The notes beneath the pieces are model-generated. The model saw only the letters and a list, made by a program, of their open reading frames with translations. It had not been told where the DNA came from and made no database searches. A stretch of DNA of 64,000 nucleotides. Origin: Caldimonas mangrovi (GTDB taxonomy: Bacteria > Pseudomonadota > Gammaproteobacteria > Burkholderiales > Burkholderiaceae_C). The position numbers were made by a program, and so were the translations under genes. Shown piece after piece: positions 1 through 7,108 of the stretch. The stretch is from positions 83,766 through 147,765 of the forward strand of contig NZ_JAMKFE010000015.1 of NCBI RefSeq assembly GCF_023721835.1, in the 5' to 3' direction. How positions within the stretch are numbered: position 1 is the first letter of the stretch; every line of letters begins with the position of its first letter.

Positions 1-491
1 CCGGCCGACGCCGTCCATGGCATGCGGGTCTCCAGGCGCACGACGGCTCCCGCGTCGGCGAAGCTCAGCACGGCAATCTGAGCCGCCGTCGCGGCGCTGT
101 GCGAACTGAGCATTTGAACGCCGCCGGACCCCTGCACCGGCGGCGCCGTCCAGGGCACCCCTTCCATTTCACCCAGCGCGGACCATTCGCGCAGGAACTC
201 CGGCATCGGCGCGCTCAACGCGATCTGCACGACGATGTCGCAGGCTCCGTCCTGGCCGGCGGTGACCTGCGCCCCACAAAACACATGGCCACCACGCGCG
301 AGGTGTATGGCCCGCGCAAGCACCGCCGATACCAGCGCCGCGAAGCGCTCTTCCGAGCCACGCACCAGCGCATGCAGGCCTTCGTGGTCATAGAGGAAGA
401 CGAGGCCGCGAGCGCAGCAGGCTTCGAGACCGCTGCGAGCCAGTTGAGCGAGCAGCTCACTCAGGTCGAAGTCAGCGGGCGGTACAGCCAT
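1..491 (-). CDS. Degenerate histidine-kinase-type ATPase domain protein, cut by the left edge
   Basis: Reading from the ATG at 491 leftwards gives 163 codons with no stop, so the gene continues outside the window. The start LSELLAQLARSGLEA and the later segment LVRGSEERFAALVSAVLARAI follow the pattern of the region between the phospho-His helix and the N-box of sensor kinases (FDLRELL..., ...LRQVLLNLLGNALKF). Residues from about 130 (VQMLSSHSAATAAQIAVLS) match the end of an HATPase fold (GLAI...LGG.I.V.S). The ATP-binding N of the N-box and the G boxes are not visible, so this looks like a catalytically dead ATPase-like module rather than a working kinase. It starts 34 bases after the phosphoribosyltransferase stop on the same strand and is probably co-transcribed. 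The family assignment is my inference from pattern, with moderate certainty. Confidence 0.55.
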   Translation of the reverse strand, partial: MAVPPADFDLSELLAQLARSGLEACCARGLVFLYDHEGLHALVRGSEERFAALVSAVLARAIHLARGGHVFCGAQVTAGQDGACDIVVQIALSAPMPEFLREWSALGEMEGVPWTAPPVQGSGGVQMLSSHSAATAAQIAVLSFADAGAVVRLETRMPWTASA

Positions 492-525
492 GTCCCGTCT
501 CGGCAAGGGACGTTCCCGGACCGGC

Positions 526-1185
526 TCATCTTTCTGCGCTTCTTGCTGCACGGATCAGCTCGACCACCTCGCCATCTTCCAGTTGCTCGAAGCGCCGGTA
601 GTACGGGCTGACCGCCTCGAAGTGCTCGGGGGTGGACAGGCATGCGACGTCGTCCGCCTCGCCACGCAAGGCTTCGAGGCTCTCGCGCGCCGCCACCGGA
701 ACGGCGAGCACCAGACGCCGCACGCGGCGCCTTCTGAGTGCTCGCAACGCCGCGCGGGCAGTGGTGCCTGTCGCCAGGCCATCGTCGACCACCACGACGT
801 CGCGCCCGGATGGGTCCACCGGTGCTTCGGCGCCAAGGTAGGCTGCGCGGCGACGCTCGATCTCGGCCAGCGCATATGGCAGCTGTGCTTCCACATGCGC
901 GCGTCCACAGCCGACGGCCCGCAGCGCATGGTCGTCCACCACCAACTCCGGCGGCGAGCCGTCGACGACCGCTGCCACCGCCAGTTCGGGTTGCCACGGT
1001 GCGCCGATCTTGCGCACCAGCAACAACTCGAGCGGGGCTTGCAGCTCCCTGGCAACTTCGGCCCCCACCGGCACGCCGCCGCGCGGCAGCGCGATCACCA
1101 GAGGGTCGTGAAGCGACAACGCTTTCACCCGGGCGGCAAGCAACCGTCCGGCATGAGCGCGATCGTCGAAGAGTGGTGGGGCCAT
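526..1185 (-). CDS. Phosphoribosyltransferase-family protein (stand-alone type I PRTase fold)
   Basis: This 219-residue protein starts at the ATG giving MAPPLFDDRAHAG; the longer open frame upstream lacks coding character. LVIALPRGGVPVGAEVA is the usual N-terminal signature of the family, and VVVVDDGLATGTTARAAL is the PRPP-binding loop with its two acidic residues. These proteins transfer or hydrolyse PRPP-linked substrates, but the substrate of this subfamily is not known, and it is often found beside hydrolases or stress proteins. Here it precedes the ATPase-like gene that runs off the left edge. The C-terminal helix (YYRRFEQLEDGEVVELI) is typical for the subfamily. Family certain, role unknown. 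Confidence 0.85.
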   Translation of the reverse strand: MAPPLFDDRAHAGRLLAARVKALSLHDPLVIALPRGGVPVGAEVARELQAPLELLLVRKIGAPWQPELAVAAVVDGSPPELVVDDHALRAVGCGRAHVEAQLPYALAEIERRRAAYLGAEAPVDPSGRDVVVVDDGLATGTTARAALRALRRRRVRRLVLAVPVAARESLEALRGEADDVACLSTPEHFEAVSPYYRRFEQLEDGEVVELIRAARSAER

Positions 1186-1860
1186 GGCAGCCGAAACGCC
1201 CCAGTATCGGTCTCTCGCGGCGGCGCCGGACCTGCGACCCCCTCCCTCAGCAGGGGCAAGTACCGTCAGCCCAGGCCGAGCGGCCCCTCGCGCCCGATGT
1301 GGTGCGGTGGCAGCGGGTGGATGCGCGGCTGGGTGTCCTGAAAATCGGCGTGACGCTGGAGCCCGGTGCGCGGTCGATGCTGCAGGATGGACGGGCCGGT
1401 GGCCAAGTGCCGGTGCAACGGCGATCGCCGTCGGCGTGCCAGCGGGACCAGTACACGGCCGACCCAGTGCAGCAGAGCAAGGGTATCGCGAACGGCAGCG
1501 AAAGGCATGACGGCACCTTTGAAGCTCGGCCCCCGGACGCGCAGGGCGCGGCAGCGAGGAAGAATCGAGAGCATCACACAAAGACCATGTCCGGTTCTTG
1601 ACAGGCTCGCGCGGTCGTTGGTTCAGAGCAACGGCGTGCCGATGAAAACCGTGGCGGCCGGCCGGCACCCCGTCGCTTCGGCTGCCCTTGCACGGCGCGC
1701 GCACGGTTCGCCGAAAGTCAAGCCCGCCCGCGATGCCCCTGACCAGGGTCACCCTTCGCAACGGTTTCAAGCTGGTCTTTCGTCTATAAACGGGCAAAAT
1801 GACCTGCTGAGCGATGGCTCAGTTCTTGCGGCGCCTCCGGGCTCCGAACTGGCCCGATCG
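1186..1860. other. 675-base stretch with no well-supported gene
   Basis: The stretch lies between two divergently read genes. It must hold the promoters of the phosphoribosyltransferase (leftwards) and of the kinase (rightwards). The only candidate gene is an 80-codon minus-strand frame at 1266-1508, listed separately. A TTGACA-like hexamer sits near 1592 and TATAAAC near 1789, but they are not spaced as one promoter, so I do not call one. Confidence 0.4.
1266..1508 (-). CDS. Possible small basic protein, unrecognised
   Basis: This is an 80-codon frame with G or C in most third positions and an AAAGG element about eight bases before its ATG. The product has a short hydrophobic N-terminal stretch (DTLALLHWVGRVLVPLA) followed by an Arg/His/Pro-rich tail. 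I recognise no family. It lies 80 bases upstream of the phosphoribosyltransferase in the same direction, so it could be the first gene of that operon. In DNA this GC-rich, chance open frames of this size are common, so support is weak. Confidence 0.3.
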   Translation of the reverse strand: MPFAAVRDTLALLHWVGRVLVPLARRRRSPLHRHLATGPSILQHRPRTGLQRHADFQDTQPRIHPLPPHHIGREGPLGLG

Positions 1861-3768
1861 ATGAACCACCCTCGTCCACCCGCGCCCCCGGAGAGCTTCG
1901 ATCCGGGGTTCGAACCCACACAGACACTGGCACCCAGCCATGACGCACTCCCGGCCGGGACCCGGCTGGCGGAGTACGAGGTCGAGCGGGTGCTCGGCGA
2001 AGGCGGCTTCGGCATCGTCTACCTCGCAGCCGACCACGGGCTGCAGCGTCACGTGGCGATCAAGGAATACCTCCCCGCCGCACTGGCTGCCCGCGGTGCT
2101 CGCGCCTCCGTCACCCTGCGCGCCACGTCGCACAATGACACCTTCAAGCTCGGCCTGCGCTCGTTCGTCAACGAGGCGCGGCTGCTGGCCCGCTTCGACC
2201 ACCCTTCGCTGGTGCGTGTGTACCGCTTCTGGGAAGCAAACGGCACCGCCTATATGGTGATGCCCTATTACGAAGGCACGACGCTGGCGGCCGCCCGCAT
2301 GGCCATGACGCAGCCTCCGGACGAAACCTGGTTGCGCAACCTGCTGCTGTCGCTCATGGGCGCCCTGGAGGTCCTGCACGCCAGTTCGTGCTACCACCGC
2401 GACATCGCTCCCGACAATATCCTGCTGCTGCCCGACGGGCGGCCGGTATTGCTCGATTTCGGTGCGGCTCGCCGTGTGATCGGCGACCGTACGCAGACGT
2501 TGACAGCCATCCTCAAGCCCGCTTTCGCACCGATCGAGCAGTACGCCGAGGCCGGGCATCTGCAGCAGGGCCCCTGGACCGATCTGTACGCCCTCGGCGC
2601 GGTGATGTACTACCTGATCAGCGGCCGCTCGCCGCTGCCGTCGACGGTGCGAGCCGTCGACGATCAACTCAAGCCGCTGGCCGAGGTGGCCGAATCGCTG
2701 CGCAACACCTTCCCTGACTTGCGCTACAGCGCGTCTTTCCTGTCGGTGATCGAATGGGCGCTGTCGGTGCGCCCCAAGGACCGGCCGCAAACGGTGGCCC
2801 AGCTGCGCGACGCATTGAGCCAGCCAGGTTGGTCGCGTCCGGTGTCGGCACCGGCCGCTTCGTTCGCCCCCGCACCCGCGCCCATACCTGCATCCGCACC
2901 CGCGGAGTCCCCCTTCTTCGCGGCCATCCCGCCGCTCGGGCCTTCCCCGGCGCCCACGGCCGTGCCGCCCGCTGCGACGGCTGCCACGCCGGTTCCGCCG
3001 CCGGCCCCTGCGCCGTCTCCCGCCGCGGCTCCTTCCGTCGCCGCGCCGCCCACACTGTCCGACGAGGTCCCTTCGGACGCTGCGGTCATGGCCGCCCTGA
3101 ACGCTGCGCTCGGCTCGATCCCGCCCAGCCGGCCCGACCCCGCGTGGGGCACCATGCGGCCGGACGACGACGACGTGCAGCAGCGCACGCGCGCGGGCCG
3201 CGGCGCCGGTGCGCGGTGGGGCGCCGCGCTCGCGGTGCTGGCTGCACTGGGCCTGGGCGCCTGGCAATGGCAGGAACACCGCACCGCCGAAGAGTTGCTG
3301 CGCCGGCTGGCCAACACTTCGCTTGGCAGCGACGAAACGCCGCCGCAGCAGGCCACCGCGGTGCCTCCGGCGGTCGCCGCACCGCCTGCACGAGAGCCGG
3401 CGCCAGTTCCGACAGCGCCCGAGCCTCCACCCGTTGCCGAAACGGCACCGGCTCCACGCGAGCCCGTGGTCGCAGCCTCTCCCGCTCCCGAGGCCGCTCC
3501 GGTGTCTGCGCGCGGTGAGTCAGAAGACGTCAGCCCCCCTGAAGACGAACAGATCCAGGCCCAGCCGCCCGCCGCAGGACCGGCGCCTGCTGCGGCCGAG
3601 CCGGCGGTCAAGGTCGCCGCACCGCAGATTGCCAGCAACCCGCGGGCAGCCTGCGGGTCGCGTACCAACTTCTCGCTGTACTACTGCATGCAGTCGCAGT
3701 GCAGGCAGGGCCACTTCTTCAATCATCCGCAGTGCATCCGGCTGCGCGAGCACGACGAGGTCGAATGA
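1861..3768 (+). CDS. Membrane-anchored Hanks-type Ser/Thr protein kinase
   Basis: The product is 635 residues when started at MNHPRPPAPPES; earlier in-frame ATGs lie in sequence without coding character. The kinase domain spans about 38-320: glycine loop GEGGFGIVY (46-54), catalytic Lys68 in VAIKEYLP, catalytic loop HRDIAPDN with Asp181, and DFG with Asp199. A long Pro/Ala-rich linker (about 325-450) leads to one transmembrane helix at about 453-470. Beyond it comes a second Pro/Ala-rich region and a C-terminal cysteine patch (AACGSRTNFSLYYCMQSQC) that would lie in the periplasm, so the protein is built as a receptor kinase. The usual Lys of the HRDxKxxN loop is Ala here, a variant that I recall from proteobacterial kinases of this group. 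Its ligand and substrates cannot be told from sequence. Confidence 0.85.
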   Translation: MNHPRPPAPPESFDPGFEPTQTLAPSHDALPAGTRLAEYEVERVLGEGGFGIVYLAADHGLQRHVAIKEYLPAALAARGARASVTLRATSHNDTFKLGLRSFVNEARLLARFDHPSLVRVYRFWEANGTAYMVMPYYEGTTLAAARMAMTQPPDETWLRNLLLSLMGALEVLHASSCYHRDIAPDNILLLPDGRPVLLDFGAARRVIGDRTQTLTAILKPAFAPIEQYAEAGHLQQGPWTDLYALGAVMYYLISGRSPLPSTVRAVDDQLKPLAEVAESLRNTFPDLRYSASFLSVIEWALSVRPKDRPQTVAQLRDALSQPGWSRPVSAPAASFAPAPAPIPASAPAESPFFAAIPPLGPSPAPTAVPPAATAATPVPPPAPAPSPAAAPSVAAPPTLSDEVPSDAAVMAALNAALGSIPPSRPDPAWGTMRPDDDDVQQRTRAGRGAGARWGAALAVLAALGLGAWQWQEHRTAEELLRRLANTSLGSDETPPQQATAVPPAVAAPPAREPAPVPTAPEPPPVAETAPAPREPVVAASPAPEAAPVSARGESEDVSPPEDEQIQAQPPAAGPAPAAAEPAVKVAAPQIASNPRAACGSRTNFSLYYCMQSQCRQGHFFNHPQCIRLREHDEVE

Positions 3769-3843
3769 ACGGTCCTGCGCGTAGCGTAGGCGCCGGAATT
3801 GCTGACTGACATCGCCACCCCAGACCCTCGTCGAAAGGAAACG

Positions 3844-4236
3844 ATGTCCCATTTGTCCGATCAGCAGTTGCAGACACTGCGCCGTCTGCTCGACCGACGC
3901 GAGGCCGATCTGCAGGCCGAGGTACGCAGTGCGCGCGAGGCAGCGGAGCAGCAGGCCATCGGTCAGGCCGGAGTGGTCGGCGACCACGGCGACAACGCGA
4001 CGGATCACCTGCAGAACGGCATCCGCCACATCGAGATGTCGCGTGACATCGAGGAACTCGACCAGATCGAAGCGGCGCGCCGCCGCATCCAGGAAGGCAG
4101 CTACGGCGAGTGCATCGACTGCGCCCAGCCGATCGGCGAGCGCAGGCTGCTGGCCCAGCCTACCGCCTCGCGCTGCGCGCCCTGCCAGGAGCGCTACGAG
4201 CGCCAACATCCGCACACCCTGCGCGATCCCGGTTGA
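3844..4236 (+). CDS. DksA/TraR-family zinc-finger protein
   Basis: This 130-residue protein begins at the ATG preceded by GAAAGGAAACG, a good ribosome site. Residues about 1-85 form a charged coiled coil (LQTLRRLLDRREADLQAEV), followed by a four-cysteine zinc finger of the form CIDC...CAPC near the C terminus, the DksA/TraR layout. DksA-type proteins enter the RNA polymerase secondary channel and modify transcription with ppGpp. The coiled-coil tip carries GDHGDNATD rather than the DxxDxA of true DksA, so it is better seen as a paralogue than as the housekeeping DksA. It lies 75 bases after the kinase gene. Confidence 0.85.
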   Translation: MSHLSDQQLQTLRRLLDRREADLQAEVRSAREAAEQQAIGQAGVVGDHGDNATDHLQNGIRHIEMSRDIEELDQIEAARRRIQEGSYGECIDCAQPIGERRLLAQPTASRCAPCQERYERQHPHTLRDPG

Positions 4237-4395
4237 CTCCGGTACCGCGGGCGCGGCACAAATTCTCGGAGCCCGCGGCTGCCTGCGGCGGCACGGCCCT
4301 TCTTCGCCGTGGCGACCGATACCATCGCTCGAGCCCCAGGCAGCGCAGTGTCCTGCGCCGGCCCGCGCGGGCGTTTTGCGAGCAAGACGGATCAG

Positions 4396-4578
4396 ATGTT
4401 CGGAGAGATCACAGGCTGGCTGGTGGCCTTCAAATACCCAGCCGGGGACGCCGCCCCTCATTGGCTCGAAATTCTCGACGCCGAGCGCGAGAGTGCGGTG
4501 CAGACGGCCTGCGCACTGGCCGCAGAGCGCTGGCCGGAGGCGGCGGTCTTCAAGATCGTCCCCGTGATGGATTTCTGA
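4396..4578 (+). CDS. Small hypothetical protein, 60 residues
   Basis: The product starting MFGEITGWLVAFKYPAG is 60 residues, acidic and soluble-looking, with no transmembrane segment. A GTG 87 bases upstream in the same frame would add 29 residues of poor coding character, so I chose the ATG, although no clear ribosome site precedes it. I recognise no family. It sits between the DksA-like gene and flhD on the same strand, with over 150 bases to each, so it may have its own promoter. Confidence 0.55.
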   Translation: MFGEITGWLVAFKYPAGDAAPHWLEILDAERESAVQTACALAAERWPEAAVFKIVPVMDF

Positions 4579-4795
4579 TTCGGCGTACTTGAGCGGAAAG
4601 TGAAACGGCTTTCGGGCAGTTTTGTAGGAATTTGCCTGACAAGCCCCCTCAGTTCGCGGCGACGCGCCGAACAGAAGCGGGCTGATGGGCCGTTCGAAAG
4701 GGGTTGGTCAGAATTGGTTTCACGGTGCAAGCAAAAGCAAACACCAGAAACCGGGCCAGTTCCGCGAACAGCGGGGACAAGAAGGAGCCAAGAAG

Positions 4796-5125
4796 ATGAC
4801 CACCACCGCCGACCAGATCCTCACCGAAATCCGCGAAGCCAATCTGTCGTACCTGATGCTGGCGCAGAATCTGATCCGCTCCGACCGCGAAGAAGCGCTG
4901 TTCCGCCTGGGCATCAGTGAAGACACCGCGGACATGCTGGCGATGCTGACTCCGGCCCAGATGATGAAGATCGCCTCCGGCAACACGCTGCTGTGCCGCT
5001 TCCGCTTCGATGACGAACTGGTCTGGGGCCTGCTGACGAACCACGGCAAGACGGCGGCCAATGACGGCACCTCGCGACTGCACGCGTCCATCGTGCTGGC
5101 CGGCCGCCATCAAGAAGCGGCCTGA
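4796..5125 (+). CDS. flhD: Flagellar transcriptional activator subunit FlhD
   Basis: The 109-residue product starts at the ATG after GAAGGAG; the upstream extension is not coding. It matches FlhD along its length: ILTEIREANLSYLMLAQNLI at the N terminus, ALFRLGISEDTADMLAMLTP in the middle, and a C terminus with MKIASGNTLLCRFRFDD. FlhD and FlhC form a DNA-binding FlhD4C2 complex that switches on class II flagellar genes with sigma-70. flhC follows 41 bases later. No motAB, cheA or other flagellar gene lies in the window. The 217 bases upstream probably carry its regulatory region, but I could not identify a specific site. Confidence 0.95.
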   Translation: MTTTADQILTEIREANLSYLMLAQNLIRSDREEALFRLGISEDTADMLAMLTPAQMMKIASGNTLLCRFRFDDELVWGLLTNHGKTAANDGTSRLHASIVLAGRHQEAA

Positions 5126-5166
5126 CCGCCCCCGGATCATCGACACCCCTCGCGAAAGCCCGCCCC

Positions 5167-5703
5167 ATGCGCAACAAGAGCATCCTCACCGAAGCCAGGC
5201 AGATCGAGCGTGCGGTCACCCTGATCCAGCTCGGTGCCCGCCTGCAGGTGCTGGAGTCCGAGACCGACCTGTCGTACGAACGACTGCTGCGGCTGTACAA
5301 GGAAGTCTCCGGCAAGTCGCCGTCGAAGGGGCAGCTGCCGTTTTCCACCGACTGGTTCATGACCTGGCAGCCGAACATCCATGCCAGCCTGTTCCTGAAC
5401 ATCCACGAATACCTGAACAAGGTGGCCGAGCTCGACGAGATCGACACCATCATCAAGGCCTACCGGCTGTACCTGGAGCAGACGCAGGCGCAGTCGCTGG
5501 AGCCGCTGTTGTCGGTCACCCGCGCGTGGCGCCTGGTGAAGTTCATCGACAACGGCATGCTGTCGATGACCCAATGCAGCAAATGCGGCGGGCACTTCGT
5601 GACCCACCCGCACGAGATCGCGCGGCACTATGTGTGCGGCATGTGCAATCCGCCGGCGCGCGCCGGCAAGGGCAAGGCAAGCGGTGGCTTGCACATCCAT
5701 TGA
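5167..5703 (+). CDS. flhC: Flagellar transcriptional activator subunit FlhC
   Basis: This 178-residue protein begins MRNKSILTEARQIERAVTLI, typical of FlhC, and keeps the four zinc-binding cysteines at residues 137, 140, 157 and 160 (QCSKC...CGMC). FlhC supplies the main promoter-recognition surface of the FlhD4C2 activator. It is the second gene of the flhDC operon, and a strong hairpin terminator lies about 75 bases after its stop. Length and motifs are those of a normal, intact FlhC. Confidence 0.96.
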   Translation: MRNKSILTEARQIERAVTLIQLGARLQVLESETDLSYERLLRLYKEVSGKSPSKGQLPFSTDWFMTWQPNIHASLFLNIHEYLNKVAELDEIDTIIKAYRLYLEQTQAQSLEPLLSVTRAWRLVKFIDNGMLSMTQCSKCGGHFVTHPHEIARHYVCGMCNPPARAGKGKASGGLHIH

Positions 5704-5776
5704 TTTCTGGTGCGATTGTCAGACGTTCGTTGGTGATATAGCCTCCTCCTGAGAGCACAGCTCGCTGTGCATTCAT

Positions 5777-5800
5777 ACGGGCCCTCCGGGGCCCGTTTTC
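5777..5800 (+). terminator. Intrinsic terminator after flhDC
   Basis: The sequence ACGGGCCC-TCCG-GGGCCCGT forms a perfect eight-base-pair stem with a four-base loop and is followed by TTTTC. It ends the flhDC transcript. The next gene reads towards it from the other strand, so the stem may work in both directions. Confidence 0.85.
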
Positions 5801-5812
5801 TTTGGCGGCAGC

Positions 5813-6286
5813 TCAGCGGCCGGTGCGTCTCAGCAGCCAGGCGCCCGTCACCAGCCCGGCGGCGAGCCCACCGTACACCAGCCACAGGCTGCGGCCGGAC
5901 AACCGCCGCTCGAAGCCCGGCGTCAGGCGCCGCGGCACCAGGCACAGGTCGACGACGGCCGCCGCCGCGGTCGCCTTCACCGCGCTGCGCACGACCGCAT
6001 CGAAGTGATCCTGCCGACGTTCACGTCCGAGCAGCCGCTCGAACAGCACGCCCCAGAACACTGCCGAGCCGGCATGCAGCAAGGTGCCGGTCAAAGTGTG
6101 CCGCACGGTCGGGCGGTCGACATGCAGCGATTCGTCGCCCCACACGATATGGCTGGTCGCGTTGAGCGGTGCCACCGCACTGCGCGTGTCGTGCCGCCCT
6201 CGCCAAGCCAGCACGGCGGCCGACAGCACGCCAGCGGTACCACCGGAGACGAGGGAATCTTTCATCGATACGGACCAGGTCTTCAT
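5813..6286 (-). CDS. Small integral membrane protein, unrecognised
   Basis: The 157-residue product (start MKTWSVSMKDSLVSGG, with GAGG just upstream) has about four hydrophobic segments: GTAGVLSAAVLAW, LLHAGSAVFWGVLFERLL, AVKATAAAAVVDLCLVP and SLWLVYGGLAAGLVTGAWLL. This suggests a four-helix inner-membrane protein. I do not recognise the family. It is transcribed away from the copper-binding gene across 101 bases, so the two could share a control region. The second Met (residue 8) is an alternative start. Confidence 0.65.
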   Translation of the reverse strand: MKTWSVSMKDSLVSGGTAGVLSAAVLAWRGRHDTRSAVAPLNATSHIVWGDESLHVDRPTVRHTLTGTLLHAGSAVFWGVLFERLLGRERRQDHFDAVVRSAVKATAAAAVVDLCLVPRRLTPGFERRLSGRSLWLVYGGLAAGLVTGAWLLRRTGR

Positions 6287-6387
6287 GTCGCCTCGCTTGC
6301 AGGAAGTTCGTGCTGCCTGCGCGGCAAGCCCCATTCCTGCAGGTACGTCGCTTGCCGCCCAGGCTAGGCAACCCGAGGAGTCCCGAC

Positions 6388-6810
6388 GTGACCGGTATTG
6401 CCAACGACCCCGCCGTCAAGCAGTGCATCGACGACTGCCTGCAATGCCGCACCATCTGCCTGGCGATGGCCATGGGTCATTGTCTGGAGCAAGGCGGTGC
6501 GCACGCCGAACGCGAACACCTGAGCCTGATGCTCAACTGCGCCGAGATGTGCGGTACCGCCGGCCACTTCATGCTGGCGGAGTCGACGCTGCACGCGGAG
6601 GTTTGCGCACTTTGTGCAAAAGTCTGCGGCGCCTGCGCGCAAAGCTGCCGGCAGTTGGGCGGCATGGAAGACTGCGTGGACGCCTGCGAGCGCTGCGCCA
6701 AGAGTTGCGCACGGGTGGCTGGGGTCGATGGCCCGCCCACGCATGGCACCGACCGCCTGCCGACCACCGGGGTCTCCGGCGGCCCGCCGCGCCAAGGCGC
6801 CTACGGCTAG
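6388..6810 (+). CDS. Four-helix-bundle copper-binding protein (Csp/DUF326-like)
   Basis: This 140-residue protein starts at a GTG preceded by CGAGGAG. It has 16 cysteines, spaced as CxxxCxxCxxxC pairs facing one side of helices (CIDDCLQCRTIC, CALCAKVCGACAQSC, CVDACERCAKSC), together with Met and His residues. This is the pattern of the Csp family, in which the cysteines inside a four-helix bundle bind many Cu(I) ions. No signal peptide is visible, so it is probably cytosolic, like the Csp3 type. The Gly/Pro-rich tail after residue 115 is likely disordered. A role in copper storage or buffering follows from the family, not from the context. Confidence 0.85.
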   Translation: MTGIANDPAVKQCIDDCLQCRTICLAMAMGHCLEQGGAHAEREHLSLMLNCAEMCGTAGHFMLAESTLHAEVCALCAKVCGACAQSCRQLGGMEDCVDACERCAKSCARVAGVDGPPTHGTDRLPTTGVSGGPPRQGAYG

Positions 6811-6854
6811 CCGAACAGAATGCGGAAAAGTGCGGCGAGGCGTGCCGCGAGTCG

Positions 6855-7100
6855 TCAGGCCGCCTTGCGGCGAGGCGGCGCGGGCTTGCGCACGCTGCGC
6901 GTCTCGGCGGTGTAGGACCATCCGGGCAGCAGCCGGGAGATGCGCTTGATCTGAGGCAATTCGGCATCGACGATCAATGTGCCGGTGCCGGCCGCGACCA
7001 CTTTGGCTCCTTCGGCGCGGGTGGCTGCGGCCGCCTCTTCGGGGCCGACCTGCGGGCCGCTGGGGGCAGCCCCCCCGCAATAAAGGACAAAGCGCTTCAT
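6855..7100 (-). CDS. Small protein downstream of the subtilase, possible prodomain/inhibitor-like
   Basis: This 81-residue protein starts eight bases after the protease stop on the same strand, so it is very likely translated from the same message. Its core (GAKVVAAGTGTLIVDAELPQ, then IKRISRLLPGWSYTAE) has the strand-helix-strand rhythm and the LPGW turn seen in subtilase propeptides of the I9 type. The last 14 residues are Arg/Lys/Pro-rich. I infer that it folds or inhibits the neighbouring protease, but similarity is at the level of pattern only, and no catalytic residue is expected. It could also be an unrelated orphan. Confidence 0.6.
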   Translation of the reverse strand: MKRFVLYCGGAAPSGPQVGPEEAAAATRAEGAKVVAAGTGTLIVDAELPQIKRISRLLPGWSYTAETRSVRKPAPPRRKAA

Positions 7101-7108
7101 GGGCAGGA

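Noticed and set aside
1590..1800. TTGACA near 1592 and TATAAAC near 1789 as a promoter for the first kinase gene
   Set aside because: They are about 190 bases apart, and neither has a partner element at the right spacing.
1901..1920. GGGTTCGAACCC, which looks like a tRNA T-arm
   Set aside because: It lies inside the kinase reading frame, and no acceptor stem, anticodon arm or CCA end can be found around it.
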